This document shows positions 37,646 through 46,555 of a stretch of DNA of 64,000 nucleotides, in pieces (the stretch's first letter is position 1; the number at the start of each line of letters is the position of its first letter). Where the stretch lies: contig JAIBEV010000132.1 in the NCBI GenBank assembly GCA_019459505.1, positions 1 to 64,000 on the forward strand. The letters are read 5' to 3'. A model generated the notes under the pieces. The model had not been told where the DNA came from. It saw only the letters and a program-made list of their open reading frames with translations, and did not search any database. The translations under genes were made by a program, and so were the position numbers. Source of the DNA: Candidatus Paracaedibacteraceae bacterium. GTDB lineage: Bacteria > Pseudomonadota > Alphaproteobacteria > Paracaedibacterales > Paracaedibacteraceae.

Positions 37646-37703
37646 ATGATTAGAATTTACTGGCAATGCCAGTTGGAATTGGCTTATTTTACCAGCAGAA
37701 GCC

Positions 37704-38426
37704 TCATTCCAGAATAAGGTCTTCTTGAGGCAGATAGCCCAATTTATGCTTGACGATCATTTCTTTGACATTCTGGCGCAACGTTTCTGGATCAGCTATT
37801 CGAGCTTGCATTGTCTTGAGCCATTCCTCAGGATTATCATCAATCTCTGGATTTCGGCGATTAGCCATCCAATCTTTATAAGTTTCATAGCCCCAGTCTA
37901 GGTATTTCTGAGCCAGATCATCTCGCCCACCCCACGCCGCAATCAGCGCGGGGTCTTGAATGAGAGCCATTTGGAAGGAGGTTCCGGGTCTTTTCGCATA
38001 CTGTTGATAGGCGTCAGCAACCATGCTGATTGAGATAGGGCCCTCTAAAGGCAACAAAGCTTGCTCTTTCATTAACTGAGCTGCTTCTATGTATTCTCCT
38101 TTTTCATGGCGCTTGACACTAATAGATACAATAAAATCAATCTTATCCCCCGCAATATTAATACGAGAGTTCATTAAATCTTTAGATAGAGTTCTTCCTA
38201 AATGATCTCTAACCTCTAATAACGTTTTGGCGCTAAAAACAGGGTAATACTCGTTATTAAAAGATTTTGTATCAAAGCTTATTCCTATCATTAAAGGTCC
38301 CACTAGACGAGAAAGATAAAATCGTTGCGGTTCAGCCCCTGCTGTTAAGCTGGGAAGTTGTTGTTGCCAATCAATTTTTACCTTTTTTTTAATAGTTGCT
38401 GTAATTTTCGGTTGTGAAATTGCCAT
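37704..38426 (-). CDS. Putative immunity protein of the giant toxin
   Basis: The 240-residue cytoplasmic protein begins 13 bases after the stop of the giant toxin gene and is followed by a terminator, so the two form one transcriptional unit. It has no signal peptide or membrane segment. The N-terminal half looks beta-rich (RFYLSRLVGPLMIGISFDT, IDFIVSISVKR), the C-terminal half helical (YQQYAKRPGTSF, QKYLDWGYETYKDW, PEEWLKTMQARI). I recognise no family. The immunity role is inferred from its position directly behind a polymorphic toxin. Confidence 0.6.
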   Translation of the reverse strand: MAISQPKITATIKKKVKIDWQQQLPSLTAGAEPQRFYLSRLVGPLMIGISFDTKSFNNEYYPVFSAKTLLEVRDHLGRTLSKDLMNSRINIAGDKIDFIVSISVKRHEKGEYIEAAQLMKEQALLPLEGPISISMVADAYQQYAKRPGTSFQMALIQDPALIAAWGGRDDLAQKYLDWGYETYKDWMANRRNPEIDDNPEEWLKTMQARIADPETLRQNVKEMIVKHKLGYLPQEDLILE

Positions 38427-38439
38427 GCTTTTACCTCTA

Positions 38440-41400
38440 TTATTTCCTTATCGTAGGATTAACTTCGATAACTGATACGTCTCTTCCTACCTGCTGCTGA
38501 ATACGGTCAACTTGTTTCTGCTTTAATCCCATACCTGGTTGCTGAACAAATTTATAATCATAAACAACCTTAGCATTTATATCATAAACATCCAACTTTA
38601 CACTGCCTTTTAGTGGGTCATTAGGCTCCCAGGTTTTATTATTCACCCAGCGCTGTTCTACTTGAAGCTCCCTTTTTCCAAACATCTTTTGAGTTCTATC
38701 TAATAAATTCTCTGCATATTTATGCTTATGGGTGCCCGGGACAGCGCCGATACCTCCAATTTCATACTCCGCTCGATTAGCTATGGCTTGCACTAATTCG
38801 GTATTCGACATTTCCTTTAAAGGTTTGTTTATCCTCGGACGAGCAACAGTTGAGGCCATTTCTATCCCAGCCAAATCTAAGGCTTGTAACTGCCGGGCAC
38901 GCTGAACAGCTTTAACGGGTTGTACGAAGGGTACAATTTCACCGCCCACTTTCAGCCAATCACTGACGTTTTGACCAAAACGAGGGTCATCTTTCAATAC
39001 ACCCGCTGTATATCCAACTGTATTAACCAGAACATTTAAGCCTGTATTAATGCCTTTACCAGCAAGACCCAGCAGGCCTCCAGAGAGCAAGTTTAGGGCT
39101 TCACAGGTGGTTGTCACCCCATCCAAGCTTAAAGCCGCTATCGTCCGACCAATGGTGGCATCATTAATCTCACCGTTGAACAACCGCTCCCTACCTTCAT
39201 ACCAACCCCGTACCGTTTCCAGCATGTATTGGCGAGTAGTTTCATAATTGGTGTCTTGGATACGATCGGGATGATCAGTCGAGTCTTGAATGAGCCGCTT
39301 CAGCATTTCTCTGAATTGCTTCTTGGCCTCCTCCAGTTCTTCGGGCGTCATATCATTTTTTTCCCAACGTTTAATGCCCACCATCATTTGACTAAAGTTA
39401 TAGGTCAACGCATTGCGAGCAGCCAGTTGAGCGGCTTCGAGATCGCCCCCACAAGCTTGAGCGGTAATAACAGCGGCCATTTCACCGTAAGATTTGATCG
39501 CCTCTAACTCTTGCTGGAACAGCTTATTATAACCTTTAGTATACGCCGCTGTGCCGTATGTTAACCCTTCTTCTTGAAGCGTGGTTTTAATGCGCTCTAA
39601 AGCTGGTTTCATCAAGAATTCAGCGACCATTTCAGCCGAGGCCGCCCCCACAGCGCCTCCTTTGGCAGCCTTTTTAACCTCTTTACTATTGCCCCCACTC
39701 AGTTTAGCATTGGCGGCTCGGGTCGCTGCCCCTAACGCTGCATGCGAGATCTTGTGGCTGAGGTAATTAAACATATCGGTGCTGTCAAACTTGAGGTCTT
39801 GCTCAATCTCCTCTTTGCGACCAGCCCCCAGCTGGGTCGCCCCAAACTGGGCGGCTGTGTCAGTCAGAGTATTTATGCCAGCATCTTTGAGTTGTTCTCG
39901 CCAGTTGCCATAGACAATACCCTGTCCAACAAAGTTTGCCATATTAGCTCTTAAGCTATCAGTAAAAGCATCCTGTAAGTCTGTCACCCAACTTGTTGCC
40001 GTTTCTTGAGCAACCTCTTGAGCAGTCTGCGCTAAGTCAGCCGCGTTCGCTTCAGGGGTTGGTCCACCGCCGATCAAGACTTGGCCAATTAATTTCGCCC
40101 CTAAGCTTTTTAAGGATTCTTTATTAAAGGTAGCGTCGGCGGCTCGATCAACCCGACCCCGGTTCTCTATGGTATTGACAATCATACTGCGGGCCAGAGT
40201 GGTCAGCGTCGTGTTAATCACCCCACCAACAATGGCGCCAGTAGCCCCACCAATGGTGACTGCTGTCGCTTTTCCTAAGGCCGCAAACATACCCCCGGTT
40301 CCCCCGGTGCACATCATTACCACCAACGTCACCACAATCTTCGCCGCGGCTGTCATTCCTTGTTGGGCTGATCTTGAGGTGTGGTGGTTCTCATCGACAT
40401 AAATCCGCACCACATCATCGCGTTGGTCAAGGAGCTTCATCCATTCATAGCCGGGGGTTTGGCTGAAGTCTTTTAAGCGTTGCCATTCCTGGGGTCGGCC
40501 TTTGTTCTTTTTACCGTCAGCGTGCGAGTGTTTCTCGGTCACAAGCTCAACCACAATTCCTTCTGGGGTTTTGAACTCAATGCCGCCTTGCGCTTCATCG
40601 TAGAAGAATTGGCACTGTTGACGATTCTCATGGTACGCAAAGCTTTGAGATTTCGATTGCCATAACGGGTCTTTGGACGATTTCTTGACTTCGGTGAACG
40701 TCATCCCCATGGTGGTGAGTAAATGAATGAGACCTTCTTTCACCTCAATGGTCAGTTTGCCGCCTTTGAGAACACTACCGCGCAGCGATGTCCCCTTACC
40801 ACCATAGAGATGAATCTCTTTCTTATTAGTCGAGATGGTGGTACACGGTCGCGCTAATTGAGACCCCTGTTTGCTTTGTACCCGCTTCGTCTTACCAAAA
40901 CCACTCAGTTTGTTGAAAAAGCGCTTCTTCTTAATTTCTTGACGCTGGTACCAGTCATAGACCGGTTCCTGCTTATAGGCTCCGCTAGCACCTAAGAAGA
41001 CTTTATTGGCACCGGTGGTGAGCATACCAATATCCAAGGCATCCCCTTCGGAATAGACAGAGATTTCACCGTCTTGAAGTGAGGAGGGCGCGGGCAGGGT
41101 TGCCAGAAGGTCCTTATAGTGATCCTCTGTCAACAACAGGTTATAATGGTTAAGGCTACCATTGACGGCTTTGACATCAAAGGCTTTGCCGCCGCGCAGG
41201 CCCGCCAGAGTGTGTAACACCGTCAAAGGCTCACCCTCAAAGTCATCTTCATGCATTAATTTAAACTGGCCATTGTCGAGTTTGCTCACGACCCGCAACT
41301 TCTTATTCAACAACCGCGCTAAGAGATCAAACACAGAAGAACTAATGTGATGATGCCCCTCATTTTCTTGATCCTGCAGATTCTCAAGCATCTTATTATC

Positions 41401-44400
41401 GGCGGGATCAGCCTGAGGGGCATAGGTCTGAATATACAACGCATAAACCTCGGGATGGTGTGCAAAGGTTTGCAGATCCTCATCAAACGATAAATAACGA
41501 TGGGCGAGCTGCATAAACTCCGGATACTGAGCTTGAAGGGTGTGGGATTGAAGATGGTGATACGTTTCGCGCCACGTCACATCTCTTTTAAGACCTAAAG
41601 CTTCATTCAGCTGAGAGGTTGCCAATTCATTTAAGTGCTCTCTTAAGTGTTGTTGTGCCTTTAAGCGTTGGAAATCAGATCTTTGGGTGAAGGCGGGGTT
41701 ACCCTCTAAGTCACCTTTATAAAAAGCCTCGGCAATCTCTGGGGCAACCATGGCTCTGGCATTATCATCATCTTGACAAGCCAACAACATCTCAACGGCC
41801 TCTTGGCGAGGGATGCTTAAGCAATTAAAGCCACAATCGTTATTCGCTCCTGGAACAGGGACCTCATAAAAGGTTACCGGGTCCGTTGCTTCACGGCCCA
41901 AGCAAATGAGAGGGACCTCAAGGTTAACCAGGGCTTGAGCAGTTTGTTGATTGGTGAGCGTCGTAACAGTGGCTGTGGTGCGCAGATGAGAGCAGGATTC
42001 TTCAATAATTGTTCTCTTCTTCCATCGGGTTTGCGAATAGGCAGACATCGGAATGGCGCCAAACTGACGGCTGCCTCCGGTGTGAATGTCAATTGCTGTG
42101 CCATAAAACTTAACGCCATTGGCCAGGGCATCGGTTCCAATATCCATAAACAGCTGGCCCGAGGTGCTGCCAAAGGCTGTTTGGCGTTGAGCGCGTTGGT
42201 AGTATCCGGCGTCGGTATAAATGGTTTCAATCAAGGTTTGCGCATCTAAAGCCTTGGCTTTGACAACGGTTGAGCCCTTGCCGGCGGTAATGCTACTGGA
42301 AGCGGCGGTTAAAAGGCCGTCCACCTGAACCGCAGTGCGCTCCTCCCCATGCATCGTTGAATTGGTCAGCGTAATATCAGCATCGGTCCTAAGGGTATTT
42401 GTGCCCTTAGCGCGGCTGTCATGATCCGTGAGAGTAGCCGTGGTATGAATGGCTTTATGGGTATTGCCGCGCTCATTAATTTCCGTCGAGCGCACGGTGC
42501 CGCCCCCTGGAAGCTGCGCCGAGCGCGTCTCTTGACGACCAAAAATAAGGGCGAGTGAATCCCCTTCCCCGGTCGCGACAACCGTCCCCCCAATCGAGGT
42601 GCTCCTGTCAGCTGTCGTGCGGTTGGTCATAGCCCGCATAGCGCCAGACCGATCAACACGATCTTCCGTTAAGGTTTGGGGAACGTAGACTTGGGGTACT
42701 AAATAAGAGCGGCCGTTCTCATTGACCATTTGATAGAATAAGAGGAATGTTTTTAGAGATGATAAGGAGGTAAGAAGTTTTGAGTTTACAGGAACTCCTA
42801 GTGTCGCCAATAGCTGTCCAGTTTCTATAGCTCTATGATAGGCCTTGACGCCACTGTTACCTAAACTATCATAAATGCGTCCCGTTACCCGATAAGCATA
42901 ATGCATCAAGGCTAAGACTTCCAGAGTGGGGTCCATCCTAAAAACAGCGTCTTGAGGAGGATTAAGTGTTAGGACGCCGTGCACTGGATCCAAAAAAGGT
43001 AAAATAGTCAAACGGTGAACCAGGCCAGTCTCACCATTTCGTCCTAAAAACAGCTGTCGCTCAGCAGTATGGGTGATGAGGGGGGTGCCTCGGGCTATCC
43101 TCTCGGCCTCTGTATCAAGACGGCTGAGTTGACTCGGAACTCGCTGAATATCCTCTCTTAAAGTTTGAAGATGGACAGAGGATAGATCGGCCCTTATATG
43201 TTGGGCTGAGACGCTGCTCCCCTCCACACTCAATTCATTGGCCGGAGTTAGGGACAGATTTTGCCCATTGATAAGATTACCCCCAGAGGTGCCAACACAA
43301 TCAACGTGGTGAGAGAAATACCGAGGCCTTGATTGAGGAGATATGTATAAAATAGGAGCAATTATATCCCCAATATCACATTCCCGTAAATGTCGATATG
43401 ACTTGATGTGAATAAACTCGGAAGGGTTGTCAAGAACTTGACCATAGCGAATTATATCTCCGGAAATAAGCATATCATTGCCGGCCACCTCAAATTGCGG
43501 AGCTAACAGATTTAAGTTACCTAATAAAAAAAGGCGAGCGACATGCGAGGTTTGAACCACACAATTGACATTCCATACACAGTGTATATATCCTCCCTCC
43601 CCTAACTGTACATTGACATTCGGCGTTCGATGATACCGAAAGGTATTCGCTTGAATGGTTGAATCTCCTCCTAAAACCAAATTGGTATTGAGCAAATCCA
43701 ACTTACCTGTCTTCACCCACAGGCCTCCTCCTGCGAGGATAGAGGCAAACTGGCTTTCAATGCTTCGTCTTGCTTTTAAGACAACCTGGCTTGATTGGCT
43801 CTCAACACTCGCACCATTAGGAAGATAAAAATCTGTATATTTTACAGTCGTACCAAATGCCCCTTTACCCAGAAAATCATCTGCCTTACTAGAGACCCGT
43901 TGTGCTACTTCATTGGCGGGCACGATAATACGATCTCCGAGGTGGATTGTTCCTCTCTTAGCATCGAGGCTTAGCTTGCCATGGGCATAAAGGGATCCAT
44001 ACTTAGCATGAATAAGGCTCTTCACCCGGACATCAATCTCTCCCCGGTTAGCGCGTATTGCGCCCATAAGAGTATTACTTAGACCGACGGTAAGAGTACC
44101 AGTCTCCTCGACTTTAAGATTACCTTCCGTCACGTGCAGGGATTTTCCAATCACGATATGCTCAAAATTATTAAGAGTCAGACCTTTAGTCACGATAGTA
44201 TTGTCAAAGCTCAACGTTGCACTCGGGTTCCATCCTTGTAAGAACAGATGTCCCAAATTTGATAGATCGTGGGATTGAGAAATAATTGAGTGGTATAAAC
44301 GCCCATCCATCCATGTATCCCATGTGGTCCCTTCGTCAATAACATGGCTCTGACTAAGGGTTCGCAAAAACTCATCAGATAACGGAAGGTGCTTAATACT

Positions 44401-46173
44401 CATGAAAGGAGCCGATACGCGGCCCTCAATAAACCATTTCTGCTGGGGGTTAGAAGGATGATACCCTTGATTATAGACCACATTCAGTCCCCGATTAAGA
44501 GAAGGACTGAGATAAGGGCCACGATAAACACGGAAATAATCATAAACAAGCTTATTGTGAGCAATAAACTGCCCCGTATTGTTTAAAATCAGGGCCAGAA
44601 TCCGTCCATCCAGATCTCGATAGGAGCCTTGAAGCGTATGGCTAAGCTCGAATCGTCCAGAATTCTCAATTGAGGACGTCTCTTCAAGAGATTCTCCCTC
44701 CAGGGTTTGTACTCGAGTTAAACCTTCATTCTGTAGACTTCCTCCCCGTAAGGAGAGCAAATCAATATCAAGCTCTCCCCCGGCCTGATTGGTCAACTTG
44801 GCCCCATTACTGAGCGTCAAAGCCTCTAGCTCACACTGCCCTTGATTGTCGAGCGCCTGCCCTAACAAGGTCAGCGTTTGTCCCCTTAAGCGCCCGGAAT
44901 TCTTAAAGGGTTGAGGACGGCCTAATGAATCATGATTAGGGGTTAACACTAAGTCTGTCACGTTGAGCTGGCCAAAGTTCTCGCCTTCTCTTAAGGTTAA
45001 GGGCCCGCTTCCTGTCAACGATCCTAAATTGAGCAACGTTAGCAGCGTTGAGGTCGGTTGGATTTCCCCTAAGTTCAGCGTCTGTGTATTGATCAGGTGA
45101 ACATCCTGTAGCAAAGTGCTTTGATGCTCAATCTGGTGGTTATTGATGAGCTTGAGGCTTTTAAACTCGCCTCGACCAGCCCTTAACATTCCCCTATTGG
45201 TCAAGGTCCCCTGTCCGGCTGTCGACGCAAATAAGTAAGTCTTGTCGCTGGTGATCTCACCGATATTGATGAGCTGGCTGCCAAAGCGGTAGATTCCTTC
45301 CTCAGTCGTGTGAATCTGCCCTTGGTTAATCATATTTTCCCGCACCTGGATACGGAGATCCGTTAAATCGATGCTGCCAGAATTAAGATAGTTCTGAGCT
45401 GCAACCTGGAGTGGTCCGCCTTGAATGCAGCCTAGGTTAGAAACAAGGGATGCCTTGCTAAGGGTGTGACCTTGGTCCCCAATAATTAGAGTCCCTTGAT
45501 TCACAAAAGAATTGCTCCCAAGCTCCCAGCTACCACCCCCTTGAAGAGATAAGGTCGTCGCATTCAAAAAACGACCCTGCTTTAAATGAAGATTCTTGAG
45601 CTGTTCTTGCCCTCCACTAAAAGCCGTAATGCCAAAGGTGTGATTGGCTTTATAGCTGGTTAATCGATTGTTTCCCTCGAGTAAGGCCGTGTGGCTGGTC
45701 AGATGTAAATTATGAATCGCACAATTGCGCAGAATAATCAGAGGAGAGGTTTTAATCTTGAGAAGAGACGTTGGGGACTGATGAGTCACCCCTTGAAGCA
45801 GCATGGTTCCGTTTAAGTCAATCTGAATGGTCCCTAAATGAGGAATAGCCCACTCAAACCAACAAGCCCCCTTATCTTGGATCACCTTAATATTGTCGGT
45901 CACCATCCCTTCAGCCACATCAATGTGCGCTTCAGCAATTAAACTCTCAACCTTGCTTCCTGTTGAGCGATCTTGCTGATTCAGGCGGAGCTGCATGGAT
46001 TGGAGTTGTCCATTTAAGCCCCTGGTTGGTTCTAAGGTAATCTTTAAAGCGTTGGTTGCCCGCTGAAAATCTGCATCCACGGCAAAGGACGAGGCGAGGA
46101 TAAGTTTGGTGTAAGAAACCAGCACTAAAGACGACACAATTTTACGAAAAACAGCCATAAATTTACTCCACAA
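38440..46173 (-). CDS. Giant secreted polymorphic toxin: beta-helix stalk, OTU-like protease domain, DUF637-like pretoxin, nuclease-like tip
   Basis: The frame opens at TTG 46173, but ATG 46158 is the better start (GTGGAG 7 bases upstream) and gives a signal peptide MAVFRKIVSSLVLVSYTKLILASS. Residues of about 150-900 form hemagglutinin-like beta-helix repeats (N-x-G-x-I/L...L-x-L). At about 1440-1690 lies an OTU-like cysteine protease domain: PVPGANNDCGFNCLSIPRQEA holds the Asp/Cys pair and GSLNHYNLLLTE the His. At about 1930-2200 comes a hydrophobic DUF637-like region (MCTGGTGGMF, NTIENRGRVDRAAD). The last 140 residues (GAVPGTHKHKYAENLLDRTQ...SVKLDVYD...VYDYKF) look like a PD-(D/E)XK nuclease-type toxin tip. 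The order stalk-protease-pretoxin-tip and the tight downstream immunity-like gene are those of contact-dependent polymorphic toxins. No TpsB-like transporter is in the window. Confidence 0.85.
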   Translation of the reverse strand: MWSKFMAVFRKIVSSLVLVSYTKLILASSFAVDADFQRATNALKITLEPTRGLNGQLQSMQLRLNQQDRSTGSKVESLIAEAHIDVAEGMVTDNIKVIQDKGACWFEWAIPHLGTIQIDLNGTMLLQGVTHQSPTSLLKIKTSPLIILRNCAIHNLHLTSHTALLEGNNRLTSYKANHTFGITAFSGGQEQLKNLHLKQGRFLNATTLSLQGGGSWELGSNSFVNQGTLIIGDQGHTLSKASLVSNLGCIQGGPLQVAAQNYLNSGSIDLTDLRIQVRENMINQGQIHTTEEGIYRFGSQLINIGEITSDKTYLFASTAGQGTLTNRGMLRAGRGEFKSLKLINNHQIEHQSTLLQDVHLINTQTLNLGEIQPTSTLLTLLNLGSLTGSGPLTLREGENFGQLNVTDLVLTPNHDSLGRPQPFKNSGRLRGQTLTLLGQALDNQGQCELEALTLSNGAKLTNQAGGELDIDLLSLRGGSLQNEGLTRVQTLEGESLEETSSIENSGRFELSHTLQGSYRDLDGRILALILNNTGQFIAHNKLVYDYFRVYRGPYLSPSLNRGLNVVYNQGYHPSNPQQKWFIEGRVSAPFMSIKHLPLSDEFLRTLSQSHVIDEGTTWDTWMDGRLYHSIISQSHDLSNLGHLFLQGWNPSATLSFDNTIVTKGLTLNNFEHIVIGKSLHVTEGNLKVEETGTLTVGLSNTLMGAIRANRGEIDVRVKSLIHAKYGSLYAHGKLSLDAKRGTIHLGDRIIVPANEVAQRVSSKADDFLGKGAFGTTVKYTDFYLPNGASVESQSSQVVLKARRSIESQFASILAGGGLWVKTGKLDLLNTNLVLGGDSTIQANTFRYHRTPNVNVQLGEGGYIHCVWNVNCVVQTSHVARLFLLGNLNLLAPQFEVAGNDMLISGDIIRYGQVLDNPSEFIHIKSYRHLRECDIGDIIAPILYISPQSRPRYFSHHVDCVGTSGGNLINGQNLSLTPANELSVEGSSVSAQHIRADLSSVHLQTLREDIQRVPSQLSRLDTEAERIARGTPLITHTAERQLFLGRNGETGLVHRLTILPFLDPVHGVLTLNPPQDAVFRMDPTLEVLALMHYAYRVTGRIYDSLGNSGVKAYHRAIETGQLLATLGVPVNSKLLTSLSSLKTFLLFYQMVNENGRSYLVPQVYVPQTLTEDRVDRSGAMRAMTNRTTADRSTSIGGTVVATGEGDSLALIFGRQETRSAQLPGGGTVRSTEINERGNTHKAIHTTATLTDHDSRAKGTNTLRTDADITLTNSTMHGEERTAVQVDGLLTAASSSITAGKGSTVVKAKALDAQTLIETIYTDAGYYQRAQRQTAFGSTSGQLFMDIGTDALANGVKFYGTAIDIHTGGSRQFGAIPMSAYSQTRWKKRTIIEESCSHLRTTATVTTLTNQQTAQALVNLEVPLICLGREATDPVTFYEVPVPGANNDCGFNCLSIPRQEAVEMLLACQDDDNARAMVAPEIAEAFYKGDLEGNPAFTQRSDFQRLKAQQHLREHLNELATSQLNEALGLKRDVTWRETYHHLQSHTLQAQYPEFMQLAHRYLSFDEDLQTFAHHPEVYALYIQTYAPQADPADNKMLENLQDQENEGHHHISSSVFDLLARLLNKKLRVVSKLDNGQFKLMHEDDFEGEPLTVLHTLAGLRGGKAFDVKAVNGSLNHYNLLLTEDHYKDLLATLPAPSSLQDGEISVYSEGDALDIGMLTTGANKVFLGASGAYKQEPVYDWYQRQEIKKKRFFNKLSGFGKTKRVQSKQGSQLARPCTTISTNKKEIHLYGGKGTSLRGSVLKGGKLTIEVKEGLIHLLTTMGMTFTEVKKSSKDPLWQSKSQSFAYHENRQQCQFFYDEAQGGIEFKTPEGIVVELVTEKHSHADGKKNKGRPQEWQRLKDFSQTPGYEWMKLLDQRDDVVRIYVDENHHTSRSAQQGMTAAAKIVVTLVVMMCTGGTGGMFAALGKATAVTIGGATGAIVGGVINTTLTTLARSMIVNTIENRGRVDRAADATFNKESLKSLGAKLIGQVLIGGGPTPEANAADLAQTAQEVAQETATSWVTDLQDAFTDSLRANMANFVGQGIVYGNWREQLKDAGINTLTDTAAQFGATQLGAGRKEEIEQDLKFDSTDMFNYLSHKISHAALGAATRAANAKLSGGNSKEVKKAAKGGAVGAASAEMVAEFLMKPALERIKTTLQEEGLTYGTAAYTKGYNKLFQQELEAIKSYGEMAAVITAQACGGDLEAAQLAARNALTYNFSQMMVGIKRWEKNDMTPEELEEAKKQFREMLKRLIQDSTDHPDRIQDTNYETTRQYMLETVRGWYEGRERLFNGEINDATIGRTIAALSLDGVTTTCEALNLLSGGLLGLAGKGINTGLNVLVNTVGYTAGVLKDDPRFGQNVSDWLKVGGEIVPFVQPVKAVQRARQLQALDLAGIEMASTVARPRINKPLKEMSNTELVQAIANRAEYEIGGIGAVPGTHKHKYAENLLDRTQKMFGKRELQVEQRWVNNKTWEPNDPLKGSVKLDVYDINAKVVYDYKFVQQPGMGLKQKQVDRIQQQVGRDVSVIEVNPTIRK

Positions 46174-46175
46174 GA

Positions 46176-46208
46176 AAGCCCTCGAAATTCTAAAAATCTC
46201 GAGGGCTT
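46176..46208 (-). promoter_or_regulatory. Leader hairpin directly upstream of the giant toxin ribosome site
   Basis: AAGCCCTCGA (46176-46185) is the exact inverse of TCGAGGGCTT (46199-46208), with a 13-base loop. Reading on the minus strand it is followed by TTTCTTGTGGAGTAAATTT and the ATG at 46158. A GC-rich stem with a short T stretch just before the ribosome site suggests an attenuator or a structure that limits translation; it could also insulate from upstream transcription. Confidence 0.45.
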
Positions 46209-46236
46209 GGGTCGAAAGAACAACAATATGAAGGAG

Positions 46237-46265
46237 GTTTTAATACTTTCTTAAGACTTTTTCAA
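46237..46265 (-). promoter_or_regulatory. Candidate sigma70-type promoter of the giant toxin gene
   Basis: On the minus strand TTGAAA (46265-46260) and TAAAAC (46242-46237) are 17 bases apart. The -10 matches the consensus at four of six positions. It lies about 80 bases upstream of the likely start codon, with the leader hairpin between. Confidence 0.3.
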
Positions 46266-46452
46266 CCCCCCAATTGCTGTTTTTTAGGTTTTTTTCTATT
46301 ATTGAAAAATAATTCAATGAACTTTTTCCTTTATTATTTTTAACCTTATTTTTAATGATGTCTGTTTTATTAAATTTTATTTGTATTTTATAAAATTTTA
46401 TTTAAATAAAAAAAATAAGCAGCCTCATTTATGACCCGCTTGATCAACAAGT

Positions 46453-46481
46453 TTGGAATTTACCATAGCAATAATTATAAT
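46453..46481 (+). promoter_or_regulatory. Candidate sigma70-type promoter of mipZ
   Basis: TTGGAA (46453-46458) and a perfect TATAAT (46476-46481) are spaced by 17 bases, 75 bases upstream of the mipZ ATG. This is the best promoter match I noticed in the window. Confidence 0.5.
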
Positions 46482-46555
46482 TTGATTTCTGTTCTTTTTT
46501 TTGCAATAAAGTTCGCATAAACTGATAGCTAACAATTAGGCAGAGGGCATAAATT

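Larger units (their letters stand above)
46174..46555. other. 382-base divergent promoter region between the giant toxin and mipZ
   Basis: This very AT-rich stretch must drive both divergent genes. It contains a leader hairpin next to the toxin gene, a candidate minus-strand promoter TTGAAA-17-TAAAAC (46265-46237) and a better plus-strand promoter for mipZ. The central part (46270-46430) is nearly all A and T. Confidence 0.5.

Noticed and set aside
41874-42593. Several open frames on both strands inside the giant toxin gene
   Set aside because: They are alternative-frame shadows of a long conserved coding frame and lack ribosome sites.
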